Source: Siccirubricoccus sp. G192 (lineage in GTDB: Bacteria > Pseudomonadota > Alphaproteobacteria > Acetobacterales > Acetobacteraceae). Taken from it: DNA of 64,000 bases. Made by a program: the position numbers and the translations under genes. The notes beneath the pieces are model-generated. The model made no database searches. It saw only the letters and a program-made list of their open reading frames with translations, and was not told where the DNA came from. The stretch is taken from the NCBI RefSeq assembly GCF_019084075.1, contig NZ_JAHREN010000001.1, positions 1,523,501 through 1,587,500 on the forward strand, read 5' to 3'. Shown here piece after piece: positions 1 through 16,895 of the stretch. Every line of letters starts with the position of its first letter. Positions within the stretch are counted from its first letter, which is position 1.

Positions 1-332
1 GTGCAAGCATATCCTGCAAATGCTTGGCTGCATCGTGGAAGGATGCCGGAATACCTGATCTCTCAAAGAGATGGATACTCTGATGGGTCAAGGCCTACCC
101 GAAGCCATCCAGGCCAGGATTGGCAAATTCGGGTTCCATGGCGGAAACTAGTTTCGGGCCACTGGATTGTAATGTTTCCGGCGGCGGCATCGCGCGGGAT
201 CAGGGCCGTGGTTCGGCGCCTTGCGCGACCTTCCGCCAAGGTTCCGATGCGGCGGGGCAGCATGTCCGCTTTGCATCTGGCGCGGCTGCCGTTATCCCGG
301 ATGATCAGGACCACCAGTGGAGCATCATTCCC
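1..332. other. Region without a convincing gene
   Basis: The first 332 bases contain open frames on both strands, but none has a recognisable domain, a ribosome binding site or the strong third-position GC bias seen in the real genes. It is probably the upstream region of the HU gene. The left edge of the window may also hide the end of a neighbouring gene. Confidence 0.4.
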
Positions 333-653
333 ATGCCAACCAAGCAGCCGGCCGCGCCGGCGAAGCAGCCTGCCGCCGCCACCATCACCCTGAAGCAGCT
401 CGCCCCGGGCCTGGCCGAGGAGCACGGGCTGACGAAGAAGCAGACCGAGGCGATGCTGGCCGGCCTGGTGGAGGCGGTGACCGAGCGCCTGAAGAATGGT
501 GACAAGGTCCGGCTGACCGGCCTCGGCATCCTGCAGGTGCGCGCCCGCCCGGCGCGGACCGGCCGCAACCCTGCGACCGGCCAGCCGATCGAGATCGCGG
601 CCAGCAAGAAGGTGGCCTTCAGTCCCTCCAAGGAACTCAAGGAAGCGGTCTGA
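333..653 (+). CDS. HU-family DNA-binding protein
   Basis: Predicted 106-aa histone-like protein that would bind and bend DNA as a nucleoid-associated dimer. Residues 1-16 form a Pro/Ala/Lys/Gln-rich tail absent from the classical 90-aa HU. The HU fold follows, with KVRLTGLGIL at residues 58-67 and the DNA-arm signature RNPATGQPI at 78-86. The ATG at 333 was chosen because the upstream extension of the frame has no HU similarity and poor codon bias. The gene stands alone and is followed by a 13-bp hairpin. It could equally be called IHF-like, but the isolated, basic, tailed form fits HU better. Confidence 0.88.
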   Translation: MPTKQPAAPAKQPAAATITLKQLAPGLAEEHGLTKKQTEAMLAGLVEAVTERLKNGDKVRLTGLGILQVRARPARTGRNPATGQPIEIAASKKVAFSPSKELKEAV

Positions 654-662
654 CCACCGCCT

Positions 663-694
663 GGCCCGCGTCGCGGCGGATCGCGACGCGGGCC
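663..694 (+). terminator. Perfect 13-bp hairpin after the HU gene
   Basis: A perfect inverted repeat, 663-675 against 682-694, with a 6-nt loop lies 10 bases after the HU stop codon. The stem is almost all G and C. There is no T-run, so this is a hairpin-type or Rho-assisted terminator rather than a classical intrinsic one. Confidence 0.6.
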
Positions 695-862
695 GAAGCG
701 GCGCAGCCATTGCCCGCCGGAACGGGAGCCCCGGACCTCGCGGCGGGGCCGTGATGCGAATTCGTTGATAATTTCGATAACGATCTCGCTGCACACATCT
801 GTTTCAATTGAGATACGGCAGAGTTCTTGGTGATTTCGTTTCCGATTCAGGAACGAACCACC

Positions 863-2900
863 ATGCAGGACGCCGCCCATGCCGCAACGCCAGGCGCAGT
901 GATGCGCGCGGTCGCCCTTGCCCGGCGCCGCTTGCCGCGCCTGCCGAGGGGTGACGCCTACTTGCCGCTTGCCCTGGCGCTCGCCGCCCTGCTCCTCGCG
1001 GCGGGCGGCGCGGTGCTGAACGAGCGTGCCGCGGCCTGGGTGCTGCGTGCCGATGCCGAGGCCACCGCGCGGGCCTGGGCGGTGGCCCTGGGCGAAACGC
1101 TGGGCGACGAATTGCCGGCCCTGCTGGCGCATCAGGAACCGTCACCGGGCGCCCAGGCCGCCCTGGCCCAGGCCCAGCGCGGCGGCGAGGTGTTCCGCTT
1201 CCAGTTGTTCAACGGGCGCGGCGAGCTGGTCTTCGTCTCGGACGATCCGCAAGACCCGCAGAGCTTCGAAGGTACCCTCGCCTCCCACCTCGGGAGCAGC
1301 GAGGCCGCCACCCGGCTGCTCGCGGGCGGCGTCCAGGTGCATGCCGAACATGGCACCGCGCCGCACCGCCCCGCCTATTACGCCGAGGCCTATGTGCCGG
1401 CGCGCCGGGGCGGCACGCAGATCGGCGTGGCCGAGGTCTATGTCGACCAGACCGCGAAGCAGGAATTCCATCGGCGCGCCTTCCTCGTCGTCCAGCTCGG
1501 CGTCGCCGCGCTGGTGCTGCTGGCCGGGCTGCTGCCCGCCTTCGTGGCCTGGCGCCGCACCTGCGAAAGCCGCGCCGCGAAGAGCCGCGCGGAATTCCTC
1601 GCCACCCATGACGCGCTCACCGGCCTGCCCAATCGCCGGCGGCTGCTGGAGGAAGCCGCGCGGACCATCGGCCGCGCCCGCCGCGGCGGCTCGGCGGCGC
1701 TGCTGCTGGTCGACCTCGACCGCTTCAAGCGGGTCAATGACCTGTATGGCCAGCCCGCCGGCGACCGCATCATCCAGGATGTCGCGCAGCGGCTGCGCGG
1801 CGTGACCCGCGATGGCGATGCCGTGGCACGGCTCGGCAGCGACGAATTCGCCGTGGTCGCCGATCTGGGGGGGCGACGGGCCGGAGGCCGCCTCGCACCT
1901 TGCCTGCCGCCTGGTCGCCGCGCTCAGGCCGCCCTTCGCCCTGGATGAGGCCACGGTCCAGCTTGGCTGCAGCATCGGGGTGGCGCTCGCGCCGCAGGAC
2001 ACCGAGATCCCCGAGACCATGATCCGCCGCGCCGCCCGGGCGCTCGCCCGCGCCAAGGCGGAGGGCGGGGGCTGCTTCCGCTTCTTCGATGCCGACCTCG
2101 ATGCCTGCCTGCGGGCGCGCATCCTGTTCGAGACGGAGTTGCGGGGCGCCGTCGCGCGGGACGAGCTGGTGCCCTATTTCCAGCCGGTCATGGACCTTGC
2201 CTCCGGCCGGCTGGCCGGTTTCGAGATGCTGGCGCGATGGCCGCACCCCGCCCGCGGCATGGTGCCGCCGAAGGAGTTCATCGCGATGGCCGAGGATATC
2301 GGCCTGATCGCCGCGCTGACCGAGGGCCTGCTGCGCCGGGCCTGCCGCGCGGCCGCCGCCTGGCCGGAGGGCCTGCTAGTGGCGGTGAACGTCTCCTCGC
2401 TGCAACTCCGCAGCCACGTCCTGGCGGGGATGGTGCGGACCGTGCTGGAGGAAACCGGGTTGCCCCCGCACCGGCTGGAGATCGAGCTGACCGAGAGCGC
2501 GCTGATCGACGATTTCGACCTGGCCCGGGAGATCGTGGGCAGCCTGGCGGCGCTTGGCGTCCGCCTCGTGCTCGATGATTTCGGCACCGGATATTCCAGT
2601 TTGGCGCGTCTGCAGGCGCTGCGGTTCAACAAGCTGAAGATCGACGCGAGCTTCGTGAGCGCGATGACCCGCGACCCGGACAGCCACAAGATCGTGGCCG
2701 CGGTGGTCGGCCTCGGCCAGAGCCTGCGCCTGCAGACGGTCGCCGAGGGGGTCGAGGAGCAGGCCCAGGCCGATGCCCTGGCCCGGCTCGGCTGCGATGG
2801 CGGCCAGGGCTGGCTGTTCGGCCGCCCGGTCCCGGCGGAGGCGGTGCCGTGGCTGATCCGACAGGCGACACCGCCCAATGGCGTCCTCGGCCTGGCGTGA
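863..2900 (+). CDS. Membrane GGDEF-EAL cyclic-di-GMP protein (frameshift at a G run)
   Basis: About 678 aa once one base is removed from the G run at 1867-1873; as written the frame breaks there. A first membrane helix (about residues 34-54), a periplasmic sensor region and a second helix (about 208-231) precede a GGDEF domain with the variant signature GSDEF (about 324). The EAL domain has EML in place of EAL (about 454), then VNVSS, EIELTES, LDDFGTG (about 571) and KIDASFV, so phosphodiesterase residues look kept. The degenerate cyclase motif suggests that c-di-GMP hydrolysis is the main activity. The ATG at 863 is preferred to a TTG at 827. Confidence 0.85.
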
Positions 2901-2932
2901 ATCCAGGGCCGGACCGCGCCCGGCCCGGCCTT

Positions 2933-4186
2933 TCAGCCCGCGGGCTCCGGCAGCGGCACGCCGACCAGGCCGAGATGCAGCCGCCGCACCGTCGCCGCGA
3001 CAGCCGCATCCAGGCCGGGCCGGGCATAGAAGACGCCGCGCGATTGCAGGCAGGTGGCGATGGCGCGGATGAAGTCCCCGGCCAGCACCGGGTCCGGCGG
3101 CGGCGCCTCCTGCCAGAAGTCATCCGCCACGCCCTGCCAGGCCAGGCCGGGCACGTCGTAGATCGCCTGGCCCAGCACCCGCACCGCCCGCCCCAGTTGC
3201 AGCGCCCGGATGCCGAGCGTGCTGTTGATGGTGATGATGCCGCGGCAGGCCAGGATCGCCGCATCGGCCGGCAGCGCGCCGCCCAGGAAATGCACGCGCG
3301 GTCCCACCCCCGCCGCCGTCGCGATGCGCGTGATCCGCCGCCGCCAGCGCTTCAGCCCGGGGTCCAGCGGATGCAGCTTCACCAGCAGATGCGCCGTGGC
3401 GGGGGCGGCGCGGGCGAAGCTCGCCACCACCTCGGCGATGGCGGTGTCGTTGTCGGGAAAGCGGGAATAGGCGCGGACCGAGTAGTCCGTCTCCATCTGC
3501 ATGGCGAAGAGAAAGAGCGGGCCCTGGCCGCGCAGTGCCTCCAGCAGCGCCGCATCCCGCCGCGTCTCCCGCCCGCGCCGCAGCAATTGCAGCCCGGTGC
3601 CGAGATAGGCCGGCACCGGATGGTGCAGCAGGAAGCGGCGGTAATGCGGGAAGGGCGCAAGGGGCCACCACTTGAGCAGCGAGGCCAAATGATAGGCCAT
3701 GTCCCAGCGCGCCTGGGTGGCGAAGTCATCCTGGAAGCATGGCGCGAGATCCGCCGGCGGGCAGGCGGCGGCCAGCGCCCGGATCGCTTCCGGCGCGCGC
3801 GGGAAGCGGCTTTCGGCGCCCATGCCATCCTGTTCCAGCACGATCCAGTCTGGCCGCAGGTAGCCGAAATCCGTCACCGTCACCGCGATGCCGCGCTGCT
3901 TCGCCAGGGCGATGGCGGCGCGGTGCAGCGGCCGCTGCTCGCCCAGCAGCACGAGGTCGGTGATGCGCCGCGCCTCCAGGAAGCCGCCGAGGAAGCCGGG
4001 CCAGTCCTCCTCCCGGCCGCGGTAGTCCACCGCGCCCGGGCCGCGCCAGAACAGCCGGTCGCCGAGGCAGAAGTTGATCCGGTGCACCGCATGGCCGAGC
4101 GCCCGGAGCCCGGCGCCGGTCTCGGCGAAGAAGGGGCTGATCGGGCCTTGCAGGAACAGGAAGCGGCGCGGCGGGGCCTCGGCCAT
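2933..4186 (-). CDS. KpsS-like capsule polysaccharide export/synthesis protein
   Basis: 417 aa, resembling the capsule synthesis family PF05159 (KpsS/RkpJ/LipB). These cytoplasmic proteins act at the lipid-linked end of group 2-type capsules; E. coli KpsS adds Kdo to a lipid acceptor. The N-terminus reads RFLFLQGPISPFF, the family's usual opening strand. The C-terminal part has LLVKLHPLDPG and then INSTLGIRALQLGR, matching the family's conserved HP and N-S-T/S regions. It is the last gene of the five-gene minus-strand operon; its ATG directly follows the stop of the GNAT-like gene. The context points to a capsule or other lipid-anchored glycan. No transport genes (kpsMTED) lie in the window. 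Confidence 0.75.
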   Translation of the reverse strand: MAEAPPRRFLFLQGPISPFFAETGAGLRALGHAVHRINFCLGDRLFWRGPGAVDYRGREEDWPGFLGGFLEARRITDLVLLGEQRPLHRAAIALAKQRGIAVTVTDFGYLRPDWIVLEQDGMGAESRFPRAPEAIRALAAACPPADLAPCFQDDFATQARWDMAYHLASLLKWWPLAPFPHYRRFLLHHPVPAYLGTGLQLLRRGRETRRDAALLEALRGQGPLFLFAMQMETDYSVRAYSRFPDNDTAIAEVVASFARAAPATAHLLVKLHPLDPGLKRWRRRITRIATAAGVGPRVHFLGGALPADAAILACRGIITINSTLGIRALQLGRAVRVLGQAIYDVPGLAWQGVADDFWQEAPPPDPVLAGDFIRAIATCLQSRGVFYARPGLDAAVAATVRRLHLGLVGVPLPEPAG

Positions 4187-5308
4187 TCAGGCGCCCCCGA
4201 TGGGCGCGCCATAGATCCGCCAGCGGCCCGTCACCGGCGCCGGCAGCCGCGCCATGGTCTGCAGCATGGCGGCGTTGTCCTCCAGGATCCAACTGATCTC
4301 CAGGCTCTCCCAGCCGCGCCCGATGGCGAGGGTGATCGCGCGGTTCAGCAGCGCCCCCACCGCCATGGCCGAGACCGGATGCCCGCGCCAGCGCCGGCTG
4401 ATGCCGAGCATCGGCACGCGTCCGCTGCGGCTCCGCCCGAGCAGCGCCACCCGCGCCACCCGCCACCAGCCGAGCGGCAGCAGCCGGCCGTGGAGCCCCT
4501 CGGTCGCCTCCTCCAGATTGGGCAGCAGGGAGAGCACGCCGATCGGCTCGCCCTGCCATTCGGCGATCAGGATGGCGCCGCCGCGGAGCAGCGGCCGCAT
4601 CAGCCGGGCGATGGTGGCGGCCTCCGCCTCGCCCACCGGCACGGCGCCCCAATTCGCCGCCCAGGCATCGTTGTAGAGCGCCGTTACCAGCCGGATCTCG
4701 GCCTCGAACCGGGCAGAGTCGAGGGGCCTGACCCGCAGCCCGGCGGCCTCCGGCCAGCGCGCCAGCAACGGGCCGAAACGGGCGCGGTGGCGTTCCTTCG
4801 CAAGCGTCAGGGTGCAGGCCAGCACGTCCTTCTCGGGCGCGAGCCCGGCGGCTTCCAGCATCCCCGGCAGCCAGGGCGGGGTGCGCGGCATCCGCACCAT
4901 GCCCGGCCGGCCGAAGCCCTCCACCAGCGCGCCGACCTCATGGTTGATGGTCAGGCTGAGCGGCCCGCGCAGCCGCGCCGCGCCATGCGCCCCCAGCCAG
5001 GCGCCGGCGGCGCGCAGCAGCGCCTCCAGCACCGCGGGGTCGGGCTCCAGCGCCAGGAAGCCGAAGTTGCCGACCAGGTCGCCATGGTGCCAGCCGGCGG
5101 CGATGCGCCCGGCCGGCCGGCCATCCCGCCAGGCCAGGAACCGCGCCACGGCATGGTCCCGCAGCAGCCCATTGAAGCCCGGGTCGAAGAAGCGCCTGGT
5201 GTCGAGCAGCAGCGGCACGGACCAGCCGGCCGCCTCGCCGCCCAGGCGCGCGGGCAGGCGCAGGAAAGCCGCGGCCTCCGCCCGCGTGGCGACCGGCCGA
5301 ACCTCCAT
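4187..5308 (-). CDS. GNAT-like acyltransferase of the capsule lipid operon
   Basis: 373 aa with the look of a two-lobed acyl-CoA N-acyltransferase. An RPAGRIAAGWHH stretch and NFGFLALEPDP occur in the N-terminal lobe, and a later GEPIGVLSLLPN plus WESLEISWILEDNAAM resemble GNAT core strands. I infer the substrate only from position: it sits between an alpha-oxoamine synthase and a KpsS-like protein. Proteins of similar size occupy this slot in capsule operons such as wcbS and rkpI. The start is four bases after the oxoamine synthase stop. It may modify the amino group that enzyme generates. Chemistry is unproven. Confidence 0.6.
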   Translation of the reverse strand: MEVRPVATRAEAAAFLRLPARLGGEAAGWSVPLLLDTRRFFDPGFNGLLRDHAVARFLAWRDGRPAGRIAAGWHHGDLVGNFGFLALEPDPAVLEALLRAAGAWLGAHGAARLRGPLSLTINHEVGALVEGFGRPGMVRMPRTPPWLPGMLEAAGLAPEKDVLACTLTLAKERHRARFGPLLARWPEAAGLRVRPLDSARFEAEIRLVTALYNDAWAANWGAVPVGEAEAATIARLMRPLLRGGAILIAEWQGEPIGVLSLLPNLEEATEGLHGRLLPLGWWRVARVALLGRSRSGRVPMLGISRRWRGHPVSAMAVGALLNRAITLAIGRGWESLEISWILEDNAAMLQTMARLPAPVTGRWRIYGAPIGGA

Positions 5309-5312
5309 CCCG

Positions 5313-6631
5313 TTATTCGGCGGCCAGCCCGGCCGGCCCGGCCCGGCGCGCGGCGATCAGGGCGACGATGGTCTGCTCGATCGCCGCCGCGTCATGCTCG
5401 GCGGAGAGGAAGAAGCGCAGCCGCGCCGAGCGTTCCGGCACCACCGGGAAGAGGATCGGCTGCACATTCACCCCCGCCTTGAAGAGCGCCGCCGCCATCC
5501 GCGCCGCGGCGACCGAACTGCCTGTTATGACGGGCACGATGCCGAGCCCCGCGGAAGAGCCGGTATCGAAGCCCGCCTCCCGCGCCCGCCGCAGGAAGAG
5601 TGCCGCATTGGCCTGCAGCCGCGCCACCCGCCAGGGCTCGGCCTGCAGGATGCGGAGCGATTCCTCGGCCGCGGCGGCCAGGGGCGGCGCGAGCCCCACC
5701 GAATAGACGAAGCCCGGCGCCGAGTGCCGCAGCAGCTCCACCAGCGCCCGCCGCCCGGCGATATAGCCGCCGCAGGCCGAGAGCGTCTTGGAGAGCGTGC
5801 CCATCCAGATATCGACGCCCGCGGGATCGACGCCGCATTGCTCGGCCACGCCGCACCCGGTGGCGCCGAGCACGCCGAGCGAATGTGCCTCGTCCACCAT
5901 CAGCAGCGCGTCATGCGTGCGGGCGAGCTCGATGAAGCGGGCCAGGTCCGGCACGTCGCCGTCCATGCTGTAATGGCCCTCGACCACCAGTAGGGCCCGG
6001 TTGTGCCGCCGCCGCTGCGCCGCCAGCTCGCGCTCCGCCGCGCGCCAGTCATTGTGCGGGAAGGCGATGCGCCGCGCGCCGGAGAGCCGCGCCCCCTCCA
6101 CCACCGAGTTATGGATCAGCCCATCGTGCAGGATCAGGTCGCGTGGCCCCATCAGATGGCCGATCACCGTGACATTGGTGGCATGGCCGCTGACGAAGGC
6201 GAGGCAGGATTCCGCCCCATGGAGCGCGGCCAGCGCCGCCTCCAGCGCCGCATGCACCGGCCGCTCGCCGGAAGCGAGGCGCGAGGCGGAGGCGGAGACG
6301 CCATGCCGGTCGATCGCCGCCTTGGCCGCCGCGGCGACCCGCGCATCGCCATTCAGCCCGAGATAGTTGTAGGAGGCGAAATTCAGGTATTCGCGGCCGC
6401 CGATGATGCTGCGCGCCCCGGCCACCCCCTCATGCGGCCGGAAGAAGGGGCTTTCCAGGCCGAGCGCCGCGCCGGCCTCCCGCACCATCTCGATATCGCT
6501 GGCGCCGGGCAGGGTGCGGAGGTCGCGGCCGGGGCTGGCGGCGGGTGAGGCGCCCTCCTCCTCGCCGCGCCGCTTCGCCAGCCGGGCGAGCAGCCCAGCG
6601 CGGGCGGCGGCGGTGAGGCCGAAACCGGTGG

Positions 6632-6635
<4 letters not shown>
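5313..6635 (-). CDS. Alpha-oxoamine synthase (PLP-dependent, BioF/KBL/SPT family)
   Basis: 440 aa, PLP-dependent. It would condense an acyl thioester with an amino acid, with loss of CO2, to give a 2-amino-ketone. Hallmarks are LNFASYNYLGL near residue 85, HGVSASASRLASG, DEAHSLGVLG (cofactor-binding Asp and His), and GTLSKTLSACGGYIAG, where the Lys forms the Schiff base. The ATG overlaps the PKS stop by four bases, so it is translationally coupled to the PKS and probably releases its acyl chain. In S. meliloti (RkpG) and Burkholderia (WcbT) the same pairing builds a capsule lipid. BioF is less likely, since no bio genes are nearby. Confidence 0.85.
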
Positions 6636-14326
<7,691 letters not shown>

Positions 14327-14330
<4 letters not shown>

Positions 14331-15667
14331 GCGGCGGTGGTGTCCAGGGTGACGGCGCCGAGCGGGGCGGGCTGCATCAGCGGCGAGGGGATGCGGCCAG
14401 GGGCGGGCGCGCCGGCGCGGGCGGGGACGGCGACCACCGCCTGCAGCAGCGCCTCGACCTCGGCGAAATGCTCGGCCCAGGCGGGCTTCTGCCAGGCGCC
14501 GAGCCGCGCCAGTTGCGCCGCGCGGGCGGCGGAGGCAGGGGTGGCATAGTCCAGGATCGCCCGGCGCCAGGCGGGGCCGTCCAGCGGGTCGAGGTAGTCG
14601 GGCACCGCGCCGCCCACCTCGCGCAGCGCCGGCAGGTCGCTGCAGATGGCCGGCACGCCGAGTGCCAGCGCCTCGGCCAGCGGCAGGCCATAGCCTTCGG
14701 CGAAGCTCGGGAAGAGCAGGGCGCGGGCGCCGGCGAGCAGCGCCGTCACCTCGCGGTCCCCGGCGGTGCCGATCTCCCGCACCAGGCCGCCCAGCGCGCC
14801 GCAGCGGTCGAGCAGGTCCAGGATGTTCTCGTTCTCCCAGCCGCGCCGGCCGAGCAGCAGCAGGCGCGGCGCCGCCGGGCCGAGCCGGGCCGCCAGGTCG
14901 CGCCAGAGATGCAGCAGCAGCAGGTGGTTCTTGCGCGGCTCGATGGTGCCGAGGCAGACGAAATAGGGCTCGGTCGGCAGGCTGAAGGGCGAGGCCCGCC
15001 AGGGCTCGATCCCGAGCGGTGCGACGGCGAGCGGCGGCGCCGCGGCGCCGTGCCGTGCCAGGTGCGGCAGCAGCGTGGCGGCGGTGGCGGCGGAGTTGAC
15101 GATGACGCCATCGGCCTGCTCGGCGATGGTGGCGATCCGCCGGGCATGCCGGCCCACCTGCGCCGGCCGTGCATATTCCGGGTGGGTCAGCGGAATGAGG
15201 TCGTGCACGAAGGGCACGAAGGCCGCCCCGGCCCGGCGCAGCGCCGCGATGGGCCGGCCATGGTCCAGCGCGCGATGCGATACCAGCAGGAAGACCGGGC
15301 GCCGCGCATTGGCCAGCCCCTTGGCCAGTGCCGCGCGCAGCGCTGCCCGGCCGGCGCCGCAGGCCAGCCCGGCCTGGAGGCCGAGCGCCAGGCGCCGCGC
15401 CACCCGCTGCGGGCCGGCGCCGCCCGGGTGGGAGGCTGCCGGAGGGGCGCCTTGCCAAGCCGCCTCCAGCGCATCGAGCAGCGCCGCCACCCGGCCGCGT
15501 GGCAGGGCGGCGAACCAGCCCCAGGCGCTTTGCGCGACGAAGGTGCAGGCACTGGCGGGCCGGGCGATCCAATGGCGCGCATAGGCCATCTCGACCCTGT
15601 CGATTCCCGAAGGGGAGGCGCGGTGCACGCAGAAGAGAAGACGCGAAACGTCGAGGATGACGTGCAC
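14327..15667 (-). CDS. GT4-family glycosyltransferase
   Basis: 446 aa, a GT-B-fold retaining glycosyltransferase. The N-terminus reads MHVILDVSRLLF; the donor-binding C-terminal half has YFVCLGTIEPRKNH (around residues 235-250) and the EX7E pair in SFAEGYGLPLAEAL near 325. The acceptor and sugar cannot be read. It is the first gene of the operon; its TGA overlaps the PKS ATG (ATGA). The start is a GTG at 15667 with a GGAGCGGG ribosome binding site upstream. Context suggests it adds a sugar to the PKS-derived lipid or to the capsule chain. Confidence 0.82.
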
Positions 15668-15941
15668 AGTCGGTAAGCCCGCTCCAGAAAGTGTGCCGTA
15701 CCGCCCGCTTCCTTCGCCGCAGCACGCCTCGGGCCCAGCGTCGCGAGGCGCCTCCGGGGCGAGCCCGGGTGGAACCCCGCCATGGCCTGCTGACTGCTCT
15801 CACTACCGTGTGCAGAAACCCCCGGTCAACCATTGCGCGAGTCCCGGGTTGCGAATGCCAGTGGCGCGGCGCTTCGCTGCACGGCCGGCTTGTGGCATGC
15901 CGCGCCGGCCCCGCGGCCTGCCAGGGAAAGGATGCCATGTC

Positions 15942-16377
15942 GTGACCATCTGGAAGCGGACCCTGTCGCCGGAGCTTTTCCAGGACCAGCCCGCAGGGAC
16001 GCTGCCCGGCCTGCTCGGCATCCGCATCCTGGAGATCGGCGATGATTTCGCCCGCGCCGGGATGCCGGTGGATGCGCGGCATGTGCAGCCCTTCGGCCTC
16101 CTGCATGGCGGCGCCAGCGTGGTGCTGGCCGAGACCATCGGCTCCCTCTGCGGCCATCTGGCGGTGCCGGAGGGCCAGACCTGCCTTGGTGTGGAGGTGA
16201 ATGCCAACCACCTGGCCGCCGTCCGCCCGGGCGATGCGCTGGAGGCGCTGTGCCGGCCATTGCAGCTCGGCCGCAGCCTGCAGGTCTGGCAGATCGAGAT
16301 CCGACGGGGGGGATGGCGTGCTGAGCTGCGTCTCCCGGCTGACCACGGCGGTGCGGGCGCTGCGCCAGGAGGCATGA
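15942..16377 (+). CDS. PaaI/hotdog-fold thioesterase (frameshift at a G run)
   Basis: About 144 aa when one base is dropped from the G run at 16306-16312; as written the last 22 codons are out of frame. It is a hotdog-fold acyl-CoA thioesterase of the PaaI/menI type. The motif QPFGLLHGGASVVLAET carries the HGG and the catalytic acidic residue, and VEVNANHLAAVRPG is the matching second strand. The GTG at 15942 follows AGGGAAAGGA. It is divergent from the PKS operon, so it might edit or hydrolyse acyl thioesters for it, but such enzymes are common housekeeping proteins. Confidence 0.78.
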
Positions 16378-16505
16378 GGGGGTGCCGGCCCCTCCGGCCT
16401 GGGGGCCGGGAAGCGCGGCTTGAAGCTCAATGGGGCACCCCGCCATGGCCATGGGAGTTTCCCAGGGTTGCGCCTTCCGGAAAGCTGGTGCATACCCCGC
16501 TCCGC

Positions 16506-16777
16506 GCTGCCGTAGCTCAGTGGTAGAGCACTCCCTTGGTAGATTTGCCTCGCCCTGCGGAAACGCGGGGATGATAACCGCCCAAAGTCGGGGAAGCCTT
16601 CGCTGGTAATCCCGAGCCAAGCCCGAGAGGGAAGGTGTAGAGACTAGACGGGTGGCACCTACAGGCTTCGGCCCATGGTGAAGGGATAGTCCAGCCCACG
16701 AACGCCGAAAGGCGGCGGCGAAAGCCGAGGTGGGATGAAGGGAGAGGTCGAGAGTTCAATCCTCTCTGGCAGCACCA
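16506..16777 (+). tRNA. tRNA-Thr(GGU) interrupted by a group I intron
   Basis: The exons 16506-16540 and 16738-16777 join into a 75-nt tRNA with encoded CCA. The acceptor stem pairs 16506-16512 with 16767-16773 (last pair G-U). The D stem is 16515-16518/16526-16529, the anticodon stem 16531-16535/16740-16744, and the T stem 16750-16754/16762-16766 with loop TTCAATC. The loop reads TTGGTAA with anticodon GGT at 16538-16540, so the tRNA reads ACC and ACU. The intron (16541-16737) lies between positions 36 and 37. A profile that only allows short tRNA introns would miss the gene. Confidence 0.93.
16541..16737 (+). ncRNA. Group I intron (IC3-like) in the tRNA-Thr anticodon loop
   Basis: 197 nt, no ORF. 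P1: exon GGU (16538-16540) with IGS GCC (16547-16549), giving the U-G splice-site wobble. P10: UUU (16544-16546) with AAG of the 3' exon. P2: 16553-16559/16564-16570 closed by GAAA. P3: 16578-16583/16650-16655. P4: 16588-16592/16611-16615. P6: 16622-16624/16629-16631 with GAGA. P7: AGACTA (16641-16646) with TAGTCC (16687-16692). P8: CACC/GGTG enclosing a UUCG hairpin. P9: 16695-16699/16730-16734 around two GAAA hairpins. The intron ends in G (omega-G). The core closely resembles the Azoarcus tRNA-Ile intron as I remember it. Confidence 0.92.
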
Positions 16778-16895
16778 GTCCTTTCGCGGGTTTCGACCCT
16801 GCCGAGGCGCGCAGGGCGCCGCCGCCCCGGCCTGCGGGCACCAGATCCGGCCCGGCCGCCCCTGGGCGCCGCGCCTCCCCAAGGGGTGATCCGCC

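Noticed and set aside
1..393. 130-codon plus-strand frame at the left edge
   Set aside because: No similarity or ribosome binding site, and the composition turns Arg/Pro/Ser-rich where it overlaps the HU gene in another frame.
1867..1873. Programmed ribosomal frameshifting at G runs
   Set aside because: The same +1 pattern hits nine unrelated genes, including hrcA and a thioesterase. No slippery heptamer with a downstream pseudoknot is consistent among them. Over-called homopolymers are simpler.
2849..5482. Very long plus-strand open frame (877 codons) opposite the capsule operon
   Set aside because: It is rich in Arg, Pro, Gln and His and has no domain. It mirrors three minus-strand genes whose motifs are complete. 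Long antisense frames are expected at this GC content.
14331..16493. Extension of the PKS reading frame upstream of 14330
   Set aside because: The frame stays open to 16493 but would overlap the glycosyltransferase on the same strand and the thioesterase and tRNA on the other strand. The ATGA overlap at 14330 marks the real start.
16541..16737. The tRNA insert considered as an IS fragment or attL/attR scar of an integrated element
   Set aside because: The insert has an ordered set of group I pairings and core motifs, no inverted terminal repeats, and no direct repeat of the tRNA 3' end.
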